From Bimuria novae-zelandiae CBS 107.79 (Eukaryota > Ascomycota > Dothideomycetes > Pleosporales > Didymosphaeriaceae), in NCBI GenBank assembly GCA_010015655.1, contig ML976774.1:161499-184120 (forward strand): a DNA stretch of 22,622 nucleotides, written 5' to 3'. The position numbers and the translations under genes are program-made. Below are positions 7,348-16,516 of the stretch, one piece after another (positions within the stretch are counted from its first letter, which is position 1; every line of letters starts with the position of its first letter). Under the pieces are notes generated by a model. That model did not search any database and was not told the DNA's origin. It saw only the letters and a list, made by a program, of their open reading frames with translations.

Positions 7348-7841
7348 GCCACTGGGCGGGTACACGGTAGCTTCGAAAAACTGATCAGCGCATCGCGTCT
7401 GAAGAGAATCCGTCATGGTTGCAACATTTCCCAGTGGATTGATAACGTTGGGAGAGCTCGAGATAGGAAGAACGAATAATCGCTTTCGAAGACCAAGTTA
7501 TCTCCGAAGCAGGGATCGGCATAGCTCTAGACCCGATCCTATTCCAATCACATCACGAGCTCCCTGATCCTCCAGGGCTATGTAATCTTACTCGTCGATT
7601 GCAAGTTGCGCGCTTACTATACTTCCGGGAGCATAACAACTTGAGTCATACATGGCGTTGACATTCACATTTAGGCTACCCGTGTGTGACATGGTTGACG
7701 AGCAGTGGGAGCTGCAATCAACCGGTAATTCCCTCCGCGATAAATAGCTTGCTAATCTCTTTCCTTTAGGTATTTAAAACTTTAACACACATCTATTTCT
7801 CCATAGTCGCACAGAACTCCGTCCATCTCAGCCAAACCAGG
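7348..7841. other. Intergenic region ABM - GNAT
   Basis: 494 bp without a convincing frame. The last 100 bp hold TATTTAAAA-like AT-rich sequence (near 7770) and pyrimidine-rich DNA (TCTATTTCTCC) before the GNAT start, so it probably contains the 3' end of the ABM transcript and the GNAT promoter. No repeat or RNA gene was recognised. Confidence 0.45.
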
Positions 7842-8555
7842 ATGCCATTGGTACTTTGCCCCATCACAGAACGCGATACTCTGGCGTGGACCCGCATCCG
7901 CACCCTTGCCTACTACGGCCCTTTGCACGTCCTCATCCATACCGGAACTGTCTCTCAGTCGTCAATCCGCAGCGTCGCCGATGACCGCAAGAACGAAATC
8001 GGCAATCCCAATACCTGGCATTGGAAAGTCATCGACACGAACCTCCCGCCCGGCGACGACGATCCAGAGGACAATGGTGGGAGAACCATTGCGATTGCGG
8101 TATGGAGTGCGCATAATCTGCCTCGCCCACTCAAACCCCACGGGAAACCTGAGGACAGCTCTGAGGCCGTGGAGGCCAGCTGGGGGAAATCCACCCAGCC
8201 GTGCATTCCGCCTGAGCTCCGGCTCGATGTGCTAACCGCAGTTCTGGAGCCTCTACGCGCAGCGCAGCATGAGATTATGGGGAAGGCGGAGCCGTATTTG
8301 AAGCTTGATAGCTTAGTGACACACCCAGAGCACCATCGGAGGGGCGCGGGAAGAATGTTGTTGGAATGGGGACTAAACAAGGCGGATGAGGAGGGGTGTA
8401 GGATTTATCTCGATGCTACACCGGTGGGTTTGCGGTTGTATAAGCAAGCAGGCTTTCAGGTGGTGAAGGAGGTCACGTTCGACATGGGCAAGTGGGGAGG
8501 AGCGGGGACAGATTGGTGGGCATGCATGGTAAGGGAGGCGAGAGACAAGCCATAA
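7842..8555 (+). CDS. GNAT-family N-acetyltransferase
   Basis: A single-exon 237-residue protein. Acetyl-CoA-dependent transfer is inferred from the GNAT core: beta strand 4 YLKLDSLVTHPEHH (152-165), the pyrophosphate-binding loop H-R-R-G-A-G-R (165-171; His replaces the more usual Gln/Arg at the first position), helix MLLEWGLNKADEEG, then IYLDATPVGLRLYKQAGFQ (188-206), the last strand-helix part with the typical Y-x-x-x-G-F. The N-terminal half carries the strand WHWKVID, an acidic loop GDDDPED and a strand TIAIAVW, as in fungal GNATs of about 220-240 residues that act on small molecules. The substrate is unknown. The ATG fits the start of the first strand of the fold (LVLCPITERD). It is probably cytosolic, as no signal or membrane segment is seen. 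Confidence 0.8.
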   Translation: MPLVLCPITERDTLAWTRIRTLAYYGPLHVLIHTGTVSQSSIRSVADDRKNEIGNPNTWHWKVIDTNLPPGDDDPEDNGGRTIAIAVWSAHNLPRPLKPHGKPEDSSEAVEASWGKSTQPCIPPELRLDVLTAVLEPLRAAQHEIMGKAEPYLKLDSLVTHPEHHRRGAGRMLLEWGLNKADEEGCRIYLDATPVGLRLYKQAGFQVVKEVTFDMGKWGGAGTDWWACMVREARDKP

Positions 8556-9306
8556 AGGTTGTGTCAACTACAATTCGATAAAGAAATCCCATGGGTACTT
8601 TGAGAGAGACTTATGCATGACCGTGTATCCAGATTAAACAGTATGATTTGACGTCTCCCGCACTGTGCTGGCCTGTACCTACACACACTTGTGTACCTCG
8701 AAGCGATGTAGCACACAACGAAGAACATAGATGAGCAACAATGTATTGAGAACAGGCACACTCACCATAACTGCCCTTCCTTTTGGGCGCACATTGGCAG
8801 CCGAACTTTTCTTTCAGGGAAATTTACGTCATAGATCGGCGTGGGTCGGTCGCTTTTCCTCTCTCACCAACTACTCTATCAACACCAACTCCCACAAAGT
8901 GCGTCAACGACGTAACGATAAGCACACCAAGTCTTTCAAGCTTTTTGAGCCTCCATTTCCACCCAATCGAGCGTGCATGTCTTAGCCTTAGCTTCGCTAG
9001 CGCCGATCTTGCTTTTGCATTTACCAGCGTCATGAATGTATCGCCAAGCCATCAAAAACTGTACTCATCGGAAATGATTCAGATCTGGACCCATTTTATC
9101 CCGTCCCCGGTGCTACCGGGTATTGAAAGTGATATGGGATTGCGGCGTGATGTGGTCACTGTGTATGGGATGTACCCTATGACGCCATGGAGGCAGGGGA
9201 GATAAAGAAAGTCGATGCGAATGTAGTCACTACGAAATGAACATAGTGCTGCAATCTCCGTTTCCCTATTCATCTGGCAACTAGCAGTAGGGAACCCATA
9301 CCGATA
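8556..9306. other. Intergenic region GNAT - MFS
   Basis: 751 bp between two same-strand genes. Overlapping short frames are present (for example 8783-9205), but their starts, composition and sequences show no family resemblance. It presumably holds the GNAT 3' flank and the MFS promoter. No RNA gene or repeat was recognised. Confidence 0.4.
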
Positions 9307-11216
9307 ATGCCGTTGCTCCATCTCGTCCGCGACACGGCGTTTGGCCAGATTGTCCGGGTCCTAACCAGGAACCGCGTTTTCCAATACCCGGAAGAACAGG
9401 ACCCGGAGTTCTGGAAGAAGTACATCCACGAAGAAAAGTCGGGTTGGATTGCGCACCATGGCATTACGGAGCCGCCAGAGGAGGAGTTTGTGGCTTTGGA
9501 GAACGCGAGAGGGATACGGTCAAGAGATGAACAGGCCAACAACCATGACGAGCCACGAGAGTCGACGCAAACAGATACCACATACACCGATGGAACATAC
9601 AATGAAGCCAGTGGCGTTCGTATCGATCCAGAGAAGGGTAAAGACAAAAACATAGTCGAGTGGTATGGGCCCAATGACCCTGAGGTACGTACTGCAACAG
9701 ATACAAGGACCGGAAGACATGCTAACTTTTATATAGAACCCGAGAAACTGGTCAACGCCGAAGAAGTTTTTCGTCACTAGCGAGATCGTCTTCCTGACCT
9801 TCAGCATCTACATCGGCTCCGCCATCTACACGCCCGGCCTCATGGGCGTAATGCAAGAATTCGGCGTAAGCCAAGTCGCTGCTACTCTTGGTCTCACTCT
9901 GTTCGTCGCTGGATATGGTATCGGTCCCATCCTCTGGTCACCCATGAGCGAGATTCCGCAATTTGGTCGCAACCTATTTACATCGGGACACTCTGTAAGT
10001 CCATGGCCTAGTTCCGGAATCAGACTTTCGCTGATATATTTATGTAGTGGTCTTTGTGCTCTTCTAAATACCGACGGCGCTAGCGACGAACTTTGGCATG
10101 CTCCTCGCGTTTCGTTTCCTCACCGGCTTCTTCGGCTCCCCAGCCCTCGCTACAGGCGGTGCTACGATTGCCGACATGTATAAGCCGTCGAAACAGGCAT
10201 ATGGTCTCTCCATCTGGGGCATCGGCGCCCTCTGCGGCCCGTGCTTGGGTCCGTTGGTCGGAGGATTCGCAGCGCAAGCCGAAGGCTGGACCTGGCCCAT
10301 CTGGGAACTGATGTGGTTATCCGGCTTCTGCTGGGTCTTTCTCTTCTTCTTGTTCCCTGAGACATCCTCGGCCAACATCCTCTACCGTCGAACAAGGCGT
10401 CTTCGAAAGCTTACCGGGAATGACAAGCTCATTTGCGAGCCCGAGCTCATGGCTGAGCAGATGACGGCCAAATATGTAAGGCCTCGTGCTTTTGGCTTTC
10501 TCCCTTTGATCCTAGAACACTGACATCTCTAGATCATCCAAATATCGCTCGTGCGCCCCATATCCTTCTCTTTCACCGAGCCCATGGTCTTCCTCCTAAA
10601 CTTGTACATCGCCTTGACCTACGGTCTGTTATACATCTGGTTCGAGTCCTTCCCCATCGTCTTCGTCGAAATCTACGGCTTCACCCTCGGCTAAGAAGGT
10701 CTCGCCTTCCTCGGCATCCTCGTCGGATCCCTCGTCGCCATGACCTGCCTCTGCTTCTACCTGCACTTCTACCAAGAAAAGCAATTCAACTCCAACGGCG
10801 AAATCAGGCCTGAGATCCGGCTCCAGCCCGCGATGGTGGGCGGCTTCTTCGTGCCGATCTGTTTGTTCTGGTTCGGATGGAGCAGTCGCAGCGACGTCGA
10901 TTGGATGGTACCGATTGTTGGATCTCGTCTGTTCGGCATCGGCGCTTTCTTGTTGTTCCAGGCAGTGCTGCCGTATTTGACGGATGCGTATCCAGCGTAT
11001 ACGGCGAGTGTGTTTGCGGGGAACGACCTTTTTCGTAGCGCTTTTGGTGCGGGGTTCCCGCTGTTTGCGAGCGTCATGTATAAGAATCTAGGGGTGAACT
11101 GGGCGAGTAGTACATTGGCGTTTTTGGGTGTTGCGTTTATACCCATTCCGTTCGCGTTGTATATTTTTGGGGAGCGGTTGTGGAAGAAGAGCAAGTACGC
11201 GAAGAAAGACTTTTAG
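9307..11216 (+). pseudogene. DHA1-type MFS drug transporter (Flr1-like), broken
   Basis: The family layout is complete: a hydrophilic N-terminus ending WYGPNDPE, then NPRNWSTPKK and helices FLTFSIYIGSAIY and LGLTLFVAGYGIGP. The DHA1 motifs FRFLTGFFGSPALATGGA and GPCLGPLVGGFAAQ follow, then the central loop RRTRRLRKLTG and C-terminal helices ending GERLWKKSKYAKKDF. Exons fit as 9307-9684, 9737-9994, 10048-10475 and 10533-11216 with introns of 52, 53 and 57 bp. Three defects are visible: one base missing near 9971-9975 (the Pro codon after GRN), TAA at 10065-10067 in the third-exon family frame, and TAA at 10692-10694 after GFTLG. Both stops sit where Gln (CAA) is plausible, so each is a C-to-T change in CpA context. 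An active protein would be a plasma-membrane proton-coupled exporter of drugs or toxins. Sequencing error could explain one defect but hardly all three. Confidence 0.8.
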
Positions 11217-12179
11217 GTTTATAATGCCGGATTAATCTTGACCTTCGAACTTGACTTGGACTTGGCCTGTTTGTAAGACCTGGATATACAGCGCAGACGC
11301 GCGTCGTTCGAGAAGTTGTTGTATGTTATAGTGTGTGAGTTGCAGAAGGTACGTATCGCGGACCCGAGGACACAGATGATTATTACGACCTAGAACGTGT
11401 CTCAAGAACATTTTCATTACTAGTGCCATCTCGCTGTGAAATTTTTGTGTAGGTTGGCGTGAATTTGTACCCTTCAGCCACGCTGCACGTGTATTGCCGC
11501 TACCTACCTTATAGCTTCACTGAATCACATCCTGCTGCGACTCGCGTCAACAGCCCATTCTATACACCGACACGTGAAGACTCAGGCCCTCTCACTTTTC
11601 AGACCATTCAATTACTACTCTCCCCAAAGTCACACCTCTACATCTCGCATTTAACACACTACGGCACAACGACTCATCTGCGGTCCTCCCAGCGGCGCCC
11701 ATCACCCACTTCGAAGAAGACGCGCATCAATGCCAACTCTTCAGTGGCATCAACAATTAGGCTGCGTGAATCACCAAGCAAGCCCCACTTACATCACCAC
11801 GATTACGTCCAAAGAACTCACACCTCAGAAGTCACAATTAAGGCACCAGGAAGTAACAATCTTAGAGTAAATGCACAATGTAATTCAATGTTATGTATGT
11901 ACTCGTCGCAACAATGCAGTCATGTCCTCGCAAGCCATGTAAAAACAAAAAGGAAATTAGGAAATCCCCGACCATCAGCAGCGCGCTGAGCAGTGCCTCA
12001 GGCCAGAAAGATTAGCCAGGGTATATGCGCAGAAAAATACAAAACCAATCAATCGAAAAGCGAAAGTAAGAAGAGAAGTTCTCGACCGTCAGCCAGTGGC
12101 GGCCGAGTATGCCATGCAAATGCTCTCAAATGCTAATGCAAGTGTAGATGCAAAGCAAAGTCGTGACGGCGATGGGCCT
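11217..12179. other. Intergenic region between convergent MFS pseudogene and LPMO
   Basis: 963 bp between the 3' ends of two convergent genes. A 176-codon open stretch (11459-11989, plus) starts at GTG, lacks ATG near its beginning and has Ser/Thr/His-rich composition with no recognisable domain, so it is not called. Nothing else is recognised; 3' untranslated regions of both genes are expected here. Confidence 0.4.
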
Positions 12180-13466
12180 CTAGAAGCTCCTGTGATGGAC
12201 GTGCGAGCGGCGCTGGGCACGGTGGACGAAGTCGCGGCGCGCAATCTTGCCGTTCTGGCACTTGGTGCCGGGAGCCACGGCCTGCCAGACGATCTTGCCG
12301 TTGTTGCAGAGACCGAATTGCGAGTCGCCGTTGCACACGAGGGCGCCGTCGGAGGAGCATGACCCGCCGGTCGAAGCACCGCCGCTGGGAGCAGCAGCAG
12401 GAGAAGACGCGGCGGGCGCTTGGGTAGGCTTAGCCGATCCAGCGGGCGCGGACGAGTTAGCCGGGGCCGTGGCAGAGGCAGGCGCTGTAGGGGCAGTCAC
12501 GGTGAGGAGAGTACGGATCGTGGAGGTGACCGCGTCGGACGGCGAAGCTGGCGGAGCCGAAGAAACCGGGACAGGCGAGACGACTGGCGCAGAAGAGGCC
12601 GGGGCAGAAGCAGCGGGGGCAGAAGAGGCTGCCGGAGCTTGGGAGGCTGCGGGAGTTGCAGCAGCACCACCCTCGCCGGGACCGGGAGTGTAGAGGCCGT
12701 TGTTGGCAGAGCCAGACCCAGCGCCAGCACCCGCGCCTGCACCCGTATCTGCACCCGTACCCGCGCCAGTGTTGGCATTGTTTCCGCCACCCCCTGAGGC
12801 CTGGCCACCGCAGACGTCGACGAAGGGGCCCGAGCCAACGCGTTCGACAGTGTCGCCGTTCTCGCCGACACCGGGGAAGGTGTAGTCGCTGCTCTCCGCT
12901 GTCTTGCACGAGGCGCCCGAGCCGACTTGGATGTTCGCGAGTGTCATGTCAGGGAGCTTCTCGAACTTTGACGTATCCGAAGCTCCTCCAGAGACTTTCA
13001 CGTTCGCACAGTTCATGTACATTTCACGATTGCCAATGTGATTGAACCATGTCCATGCCATAACAAGGTCGCCGTCAGGTAACATGTCGGGGATTTTAAA
13101 GTCGAACGTAGACGGACCGTTAACGCCAGGGCAGCCGCCCTCGATGGAGTGGATGACCTTGAACTTGGACTCCTTCGTGGGGGTCTTGTCGGTGGTGACT
13201 GCGATTTGGCAAGAGCCACCGCCATGGACTGCTGAGCCCGAGAAAGACAACTGCTGGGATGAGCCTACAGCCCATTCGTTGACAGGGCCATCGCCTGCGG
13301 CACCGCCGGTAATCTTGCAAGGGTAATCAGACCCCGAGGGGTCGAGTGGCGAGTTGTTGGGTGAGCCGAAGGGCTTCGGGGTGGCCATGATCATGTGCGA
13401 GCGCACAGAGGGAGCCATAGCGAGTGCTGCGACTGCCAGAGTCGAAAGTGTTTTGGGAGTGAACAT
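12180..13466 (-). CDS. Secreted AA11-type lytic polysaccharide monooxygenase with C-terminal Cys-rich module
   Basis: A single exon of 428 residues. AA11 enzymes are copper-dependent oxidases that cleave chitin. A signal peptide (1-23, LAVAALAMAPSVRS) ends directly before His24, which would be the N-terminal copper-binding His of the mature enzyme. His81 in the motif VHGGGSCQ is the expected second histidine-brace ligand, and Tyr150 in WFNHIGNREMYMNCA is the expected axial residue. The catalytic domain covers about 24-245, followed by a long Ala/Ser/Pro/Gly linker (about 250-370). A small module with GSCSSDGALVCNGDSQFGLC and WQAVAPGTKCQNGKI follows, which resembles the X278-type putative chitin-binding module attached to fungal AA11 and GH18 proteins. 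The last 20 residues are Arg/His-rich. ATG 13466 is chosen because it gives a canonical signal peptide; an in-frame upstream extension to 13574 would bury it. Confidence 0.88.
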   Translation of the reverse strand: MFTPKTLSTLAVAALAMAPSVRSHMIMATPKPFGSPNNSPLDPSGSDYPCKITGGAAGDGPVNEWAVGSSQQLSFSGSAVHGGGSCQIAVTTDKTPTKESKFKVIHSIEGGCPGVNGPSTFDFKIPDMLPDGDLVMAWTWFNHIGNREMYMNCANVKVSGGASDTSKFEKLPDMTLANIQVGSGASCKTAESSDYTFPGVGENGDTVERVGSGPFVDVCGGQASGGGGNNANTGAGTGADTGAGAGAGAGSGSANNGLYTPGPGEGGAAATPAASQAPAASSAPAASAPASSAPVVSPVPVSSAPPASPSDAVTSTIRTLLTVTAPTAPASATAPANSSAPAGSAKPTQAPAASSPAAAPSGGASTGGSCSSDGALVCNGDSQFGLCNNGKIVWQAVAPGTKCQNGKIARRDFVHRAQRRSHVHHRSF

Positions 13467-14672
13467 TTTGGCGGTGTTGGTATTCGTTGGTTGAGAAAGT
13501 ATGTTGAAAATGTTCGTTGTCAGAAGTGTGTGTTCGTTTTTCACTTTGCCAGAAAGCTTCGTGTGGTGTTGCAAATGTTTGCGGGTTTGAAATGCAGGAG
13601 GAAGAAAAGAACTGGAGCCTTAAGTAGATACAAAGGGAGCGTTGTGAAGATTTCGGGAATTGTCGTGTCGTGTATGTACAATGATTGCGAAGGCTCACAA
13701 CACAAGAAGAATAGAACAAGGAGGGGAAAATGCACAACGTGACCAAGAGAAGGTGCTGAATGTAGAAAGTGAAGTGAAGAGAAGTGTGTCGTGGGCGCAC
13801 AATGCTATTGTACCTTTTCGAAAAGGGACCATCACTACGCGCCCCACCGCCGCCGTCGCATTAACAATGTGATCGGCTATTGTTCTCGCAACAGAAGCTT
13901 TACCCTGATGGCAAACTCTCATTTGAAAGGGTGAGATCTTTCAATAACTTTAATGTTCATTCGGCCAGAGTTTCGAGGACATCGGCGCCTTGGGCCATGA
14001 GTGGCTGAGAATTCCTCACCTCAGGTAACATGAAACAGGGCAGAAATAGAAGCGCCTGCGCCAACCAGGGCAGCCTCGGACCTGACGGCCCACACACGGT
14101 CTCCCAGGGTCTTAGGGAATTCGTTTCAGGCGGTTGATTCACGGCTAAGGTATATAGGAAGGGAGGTGTTCTCGACCAGTGTAGGGCAGGTGTGCCCTGT
14201 CGAGTCGCCGCTGGCGCGTTTCCACGGTGTGGATCCGGTGGCGCATGCAGCTGACTCTTCATGCCTTGGGCAAATAAACTCGACAGGACGCAAGGTACGC
14301 GCATTTGGTAATAGGCAGCATGGCCGCGTGAATGTCGTGATGTAACCTCGGGAGCGAAGGGAAGTCGCGATGTCGCGATGCTCATTGGGTGAATTGCGCT
14401 TTCCCGAATCGGTGTTAGCGGCTTGGCATTGGCTTTCGCGGCAGAGTGCCTGCCGAGTGAAGCTCACAACACTGGTGAAGGCGCAGCGACACTCACGCTG
14501 CGAAAAAAGACGCTCCGCTCCGAGGCAAAGAGGCATCCGCTAGACCCACATCCAGGCCCAAATATCTTGCGCACGGTATTTTTGTGAATAGGCGGCACGT
14601 GCCGGCCCTCGACGCGTCTGGCCCTCTGTTGAGCTTCGCCTTTCGCAACCTCGCCAGCGCGCCGTAGCGACC
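13467..14672. promoter_or_regulatory. Divergent intergenic region LPMO - SNF5/Sfh1
   Basis: 1206 bp between divergently transcribed genes, so it holds both promoters. The LPMO side has pyrimidine-rich leader DNA on the minus strand near 13480-13600 and a perfect 14-bp palindrome CCTTTTCGAAAAGG at 13813-13826. The 300 bp before the SNF5 start are GC-rich with CTTTCGCAACCTCGCC just upstream. Two overlapping minus-strand frames of about 140 codons (13957-14385, 14126-14536) show no domain and are not called. Promoter function is inferred from gene arrangement only. Confidence 0.45.
13813..13826. promoter_or_regulatory. Perfect 14-bp palindrome upstream of LPMO
   Basis: CCTTTTCGAAAAGG, its own reverse complement, lies 347 bp before the LPMO start codon. 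It could be a site for a dimeric regulator; the factor is not identifiable and chance is possible. Confidence 0.3.
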
Positions 14673-16516
14673 ATGTTTACGTCAAAGGGAAAGACGGCGC
14701 CACCCCAGGCCTTCATATCGACCTATGCGCCGCGATTGCGCTCGTACGGAAACTCGCTCATCTCGCCCATTGTCCCGCCCTCGAACACGCTGCCGGCGCC
14801 GCGCACGACGAAGCGTGGAACAGCTGTGATAAGCTACGCCGAAGATGGCTACGACGATGACTTCGACGAGGATGGCGACAATCCGCGACGTGCGACGGGT
14901 TTGCGCAGTTTGCGCCGGGATGAGTCGACGCTGGACAAGACGGCGCAGATAGCAGCGTTGGGCAAGGAGATCCACGCCCCCGTCGACGTGCAGGGCATCT
15001 GGCGTGACTGGATGGGGAGGCCGAAATACACGCGCACCGAAAAGCAGGTGCAGGTCCAAGCTGCGCTCCCAGTCACTCTCATCCCCATCCGAATCGACAT
15101 GGACATCCAAGCGTTCCGGCCCGACGCGCCTTTGCCCACGCCTTCGAATGCGCGCGAATTCGGCATCGACGAAACTCTGCCTGCCTATAGACAGCCGGAC
15201 ATGACACCTGCATACCGCCTCAAAGATACCTTCCTGTGGAATCTACACGAGGCCCTGACAACACCAGACCAGTTCGCAAAAGTCTTTGTCGATGAGATGG
15301 ATCTGCCAAACGACCGCAAACCGCAACTCATCTACAACATTGCGAGTCAAATACGGCAGCAGTTGGAAGAATATGCAGGCGTTGCTCTGCATCCGCTCTT
15401 TCACTCGACAGCATCGCCAACCATACAGGGCACCACCAATGGCGCACCATCACAGGCTGGACTAGTACAACCAGTACCGTCGCGCGATGGAACATCAACG
15501 CCCGCTGTACCCACCACCAATGGCATCTCCACCCCAGTGGCGAACGGCAATACTCAGACAAACGGAACAGCAACACCGGCTAGCATTCCGAACGGCATCA
15601 GTGCGTCTGCAACGGCGCTTCCTTCAGAAGAAATTCACAATCCAGACGATACCTATAGATGCATTGTTCAGCTCAACATCAACCTGCTTAACCGACTGTA
15701 TAGCGACAAATTCGAGTGGTCTCTATTGCATCCGCCGGGGTTTGCCGAAATGTTTGCAAAGGTCACTTGCGCTGATCTTGGTTTGGCGTCCGAGTGGGTT
15801 CCCGCGATGACTCATGCGATATATGAGGCTGTCCTTCGCTTGAAAAAAGAGGCTTGCGAGAATGGCGGCTTGGTGGGAGACGGTGAGATTGATAACGATG
15901 CTGTCGACCCTGTAATAGGAGCAGGATGGCGGTATGACCCTGAGCACCTGTGCGATGAATGGGAACCTAAGGTCGAGACTCTATCACCAGAAGATATTGA
16001 GAAGCGGGAAGGCGACCGGGAGAGGCAGATCCGGCGTTTGAGGAGAGAAACTGCACGTTTCTCATCGACTGCAAACATGACAGGCACGCCGCAGAATGAC
16101 TTCTTCGCGAATCCCGAGCAGACAGAAAACATGGGTCGTGGCGAGCGCAGCAAGAAAAAGCGGCGCTTTAGAAGCATTAGTCCGTCTGGCCGGGATACAC
16201 CAGACGTTGGTTCTGCCTTCGGAGGCGGCTATGGAGGAATGGGTGGCGGCTTGTCCGAAGCGTACGTGTGTTCTCTATATATGCTCGTAAACATGCTAAC
16301 ATGTGCAACAGTGAACGCGATAGCTGGAAGTGTTCGCATTGTCAAGTATGGGGTAGTGCCGTATGGGCTGTGCGCGACGGTCCAAGCGGTCCACGAACCC
16401 TGTGCGCGAACTGCGGCTATCTATACGAGCGAGACAAGAAGCTTCCTCCTTGGTCCCTTAACCTTTTCTTGGGCGATTGGCCCAAGCACTTCGTTCCCAA
16501 ATACCCGCCAAGGTAG
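14673..16516 (+). CDS. SNF5/Sfh1-type chromatin-remodelling subunit with GATA-like zinc finger
   Basis: Two exons, 14673-16261 and 16312-16516, around a 50-bp intron (GTACGT donor, GCTAAC branch point, CAG acceptor) give 597 residues. This is the fungal counterpart of SMARCB1/Snf5/Sfh1, a core subunit of SWI/SNF or RSC remodellers in the nucleus. The first SNF5 repeat lies at about 133-243 (LIPIRIDMDIQAFRPDA, LKDTFLWNLHEALTTPDQFA), the second at about 327-392 (YRCIVQLNINLLNRLYSDKFEW, FAEMFAKVTCADLGL, YEAVLRLKKE). They are separated by a Thr/Asn/Gly/Pro-rich insert (about 245-318). An acidic patch is at 59-69 (YDDDFDEDGD). After a charged helix (446-463) and a basic KKKRRFR at 494-500 comes a GATA-type finger, C537-x2-C540-x20-C561-x2-C564. 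It exists only if the intron is removed. The gene symbol is left open because Snf5 and Sfh1 cannot be separated with certainty by eye; Sfh1 is the likelier. Confidence 0.9.

Noticed and set aside
9995..10082. Alternative longer MFS intron that would skip the stop at 10065
   Set aside because: With the missing base in exon 2 it still leaves the wrong frame, and it would remove part of a membrane helix; it does not rescue the gene.
11459..11989. 176-codon plus-strand open stretch between the MFS pseudogene and the LPMO
   Set aside because: Starts at GTG, has no nearby ATG, Ser/Thr/His-rich composition and no domain; probably non-coding.
12247..12909. Several long frames overlapping the LPMO linker on both strands
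   Set aside because: Shadows caused by the GC-rich Ala/Ser/Pro linker, which lacks stops in other frames.
13467..13574. Upstream in-frame extension of the LPMO (36 residues)
   Set aside because: Would bury the signal peptide and the N-terminal copper-binding His; leader sequence is more likely.
13957..14536. Two overlapping minus-strand frames of about 140 codons in the LPMO-SNF5 space
   Set aside because: No domain or family pattern, and overlapping in different frames; treated as promoter DNA.
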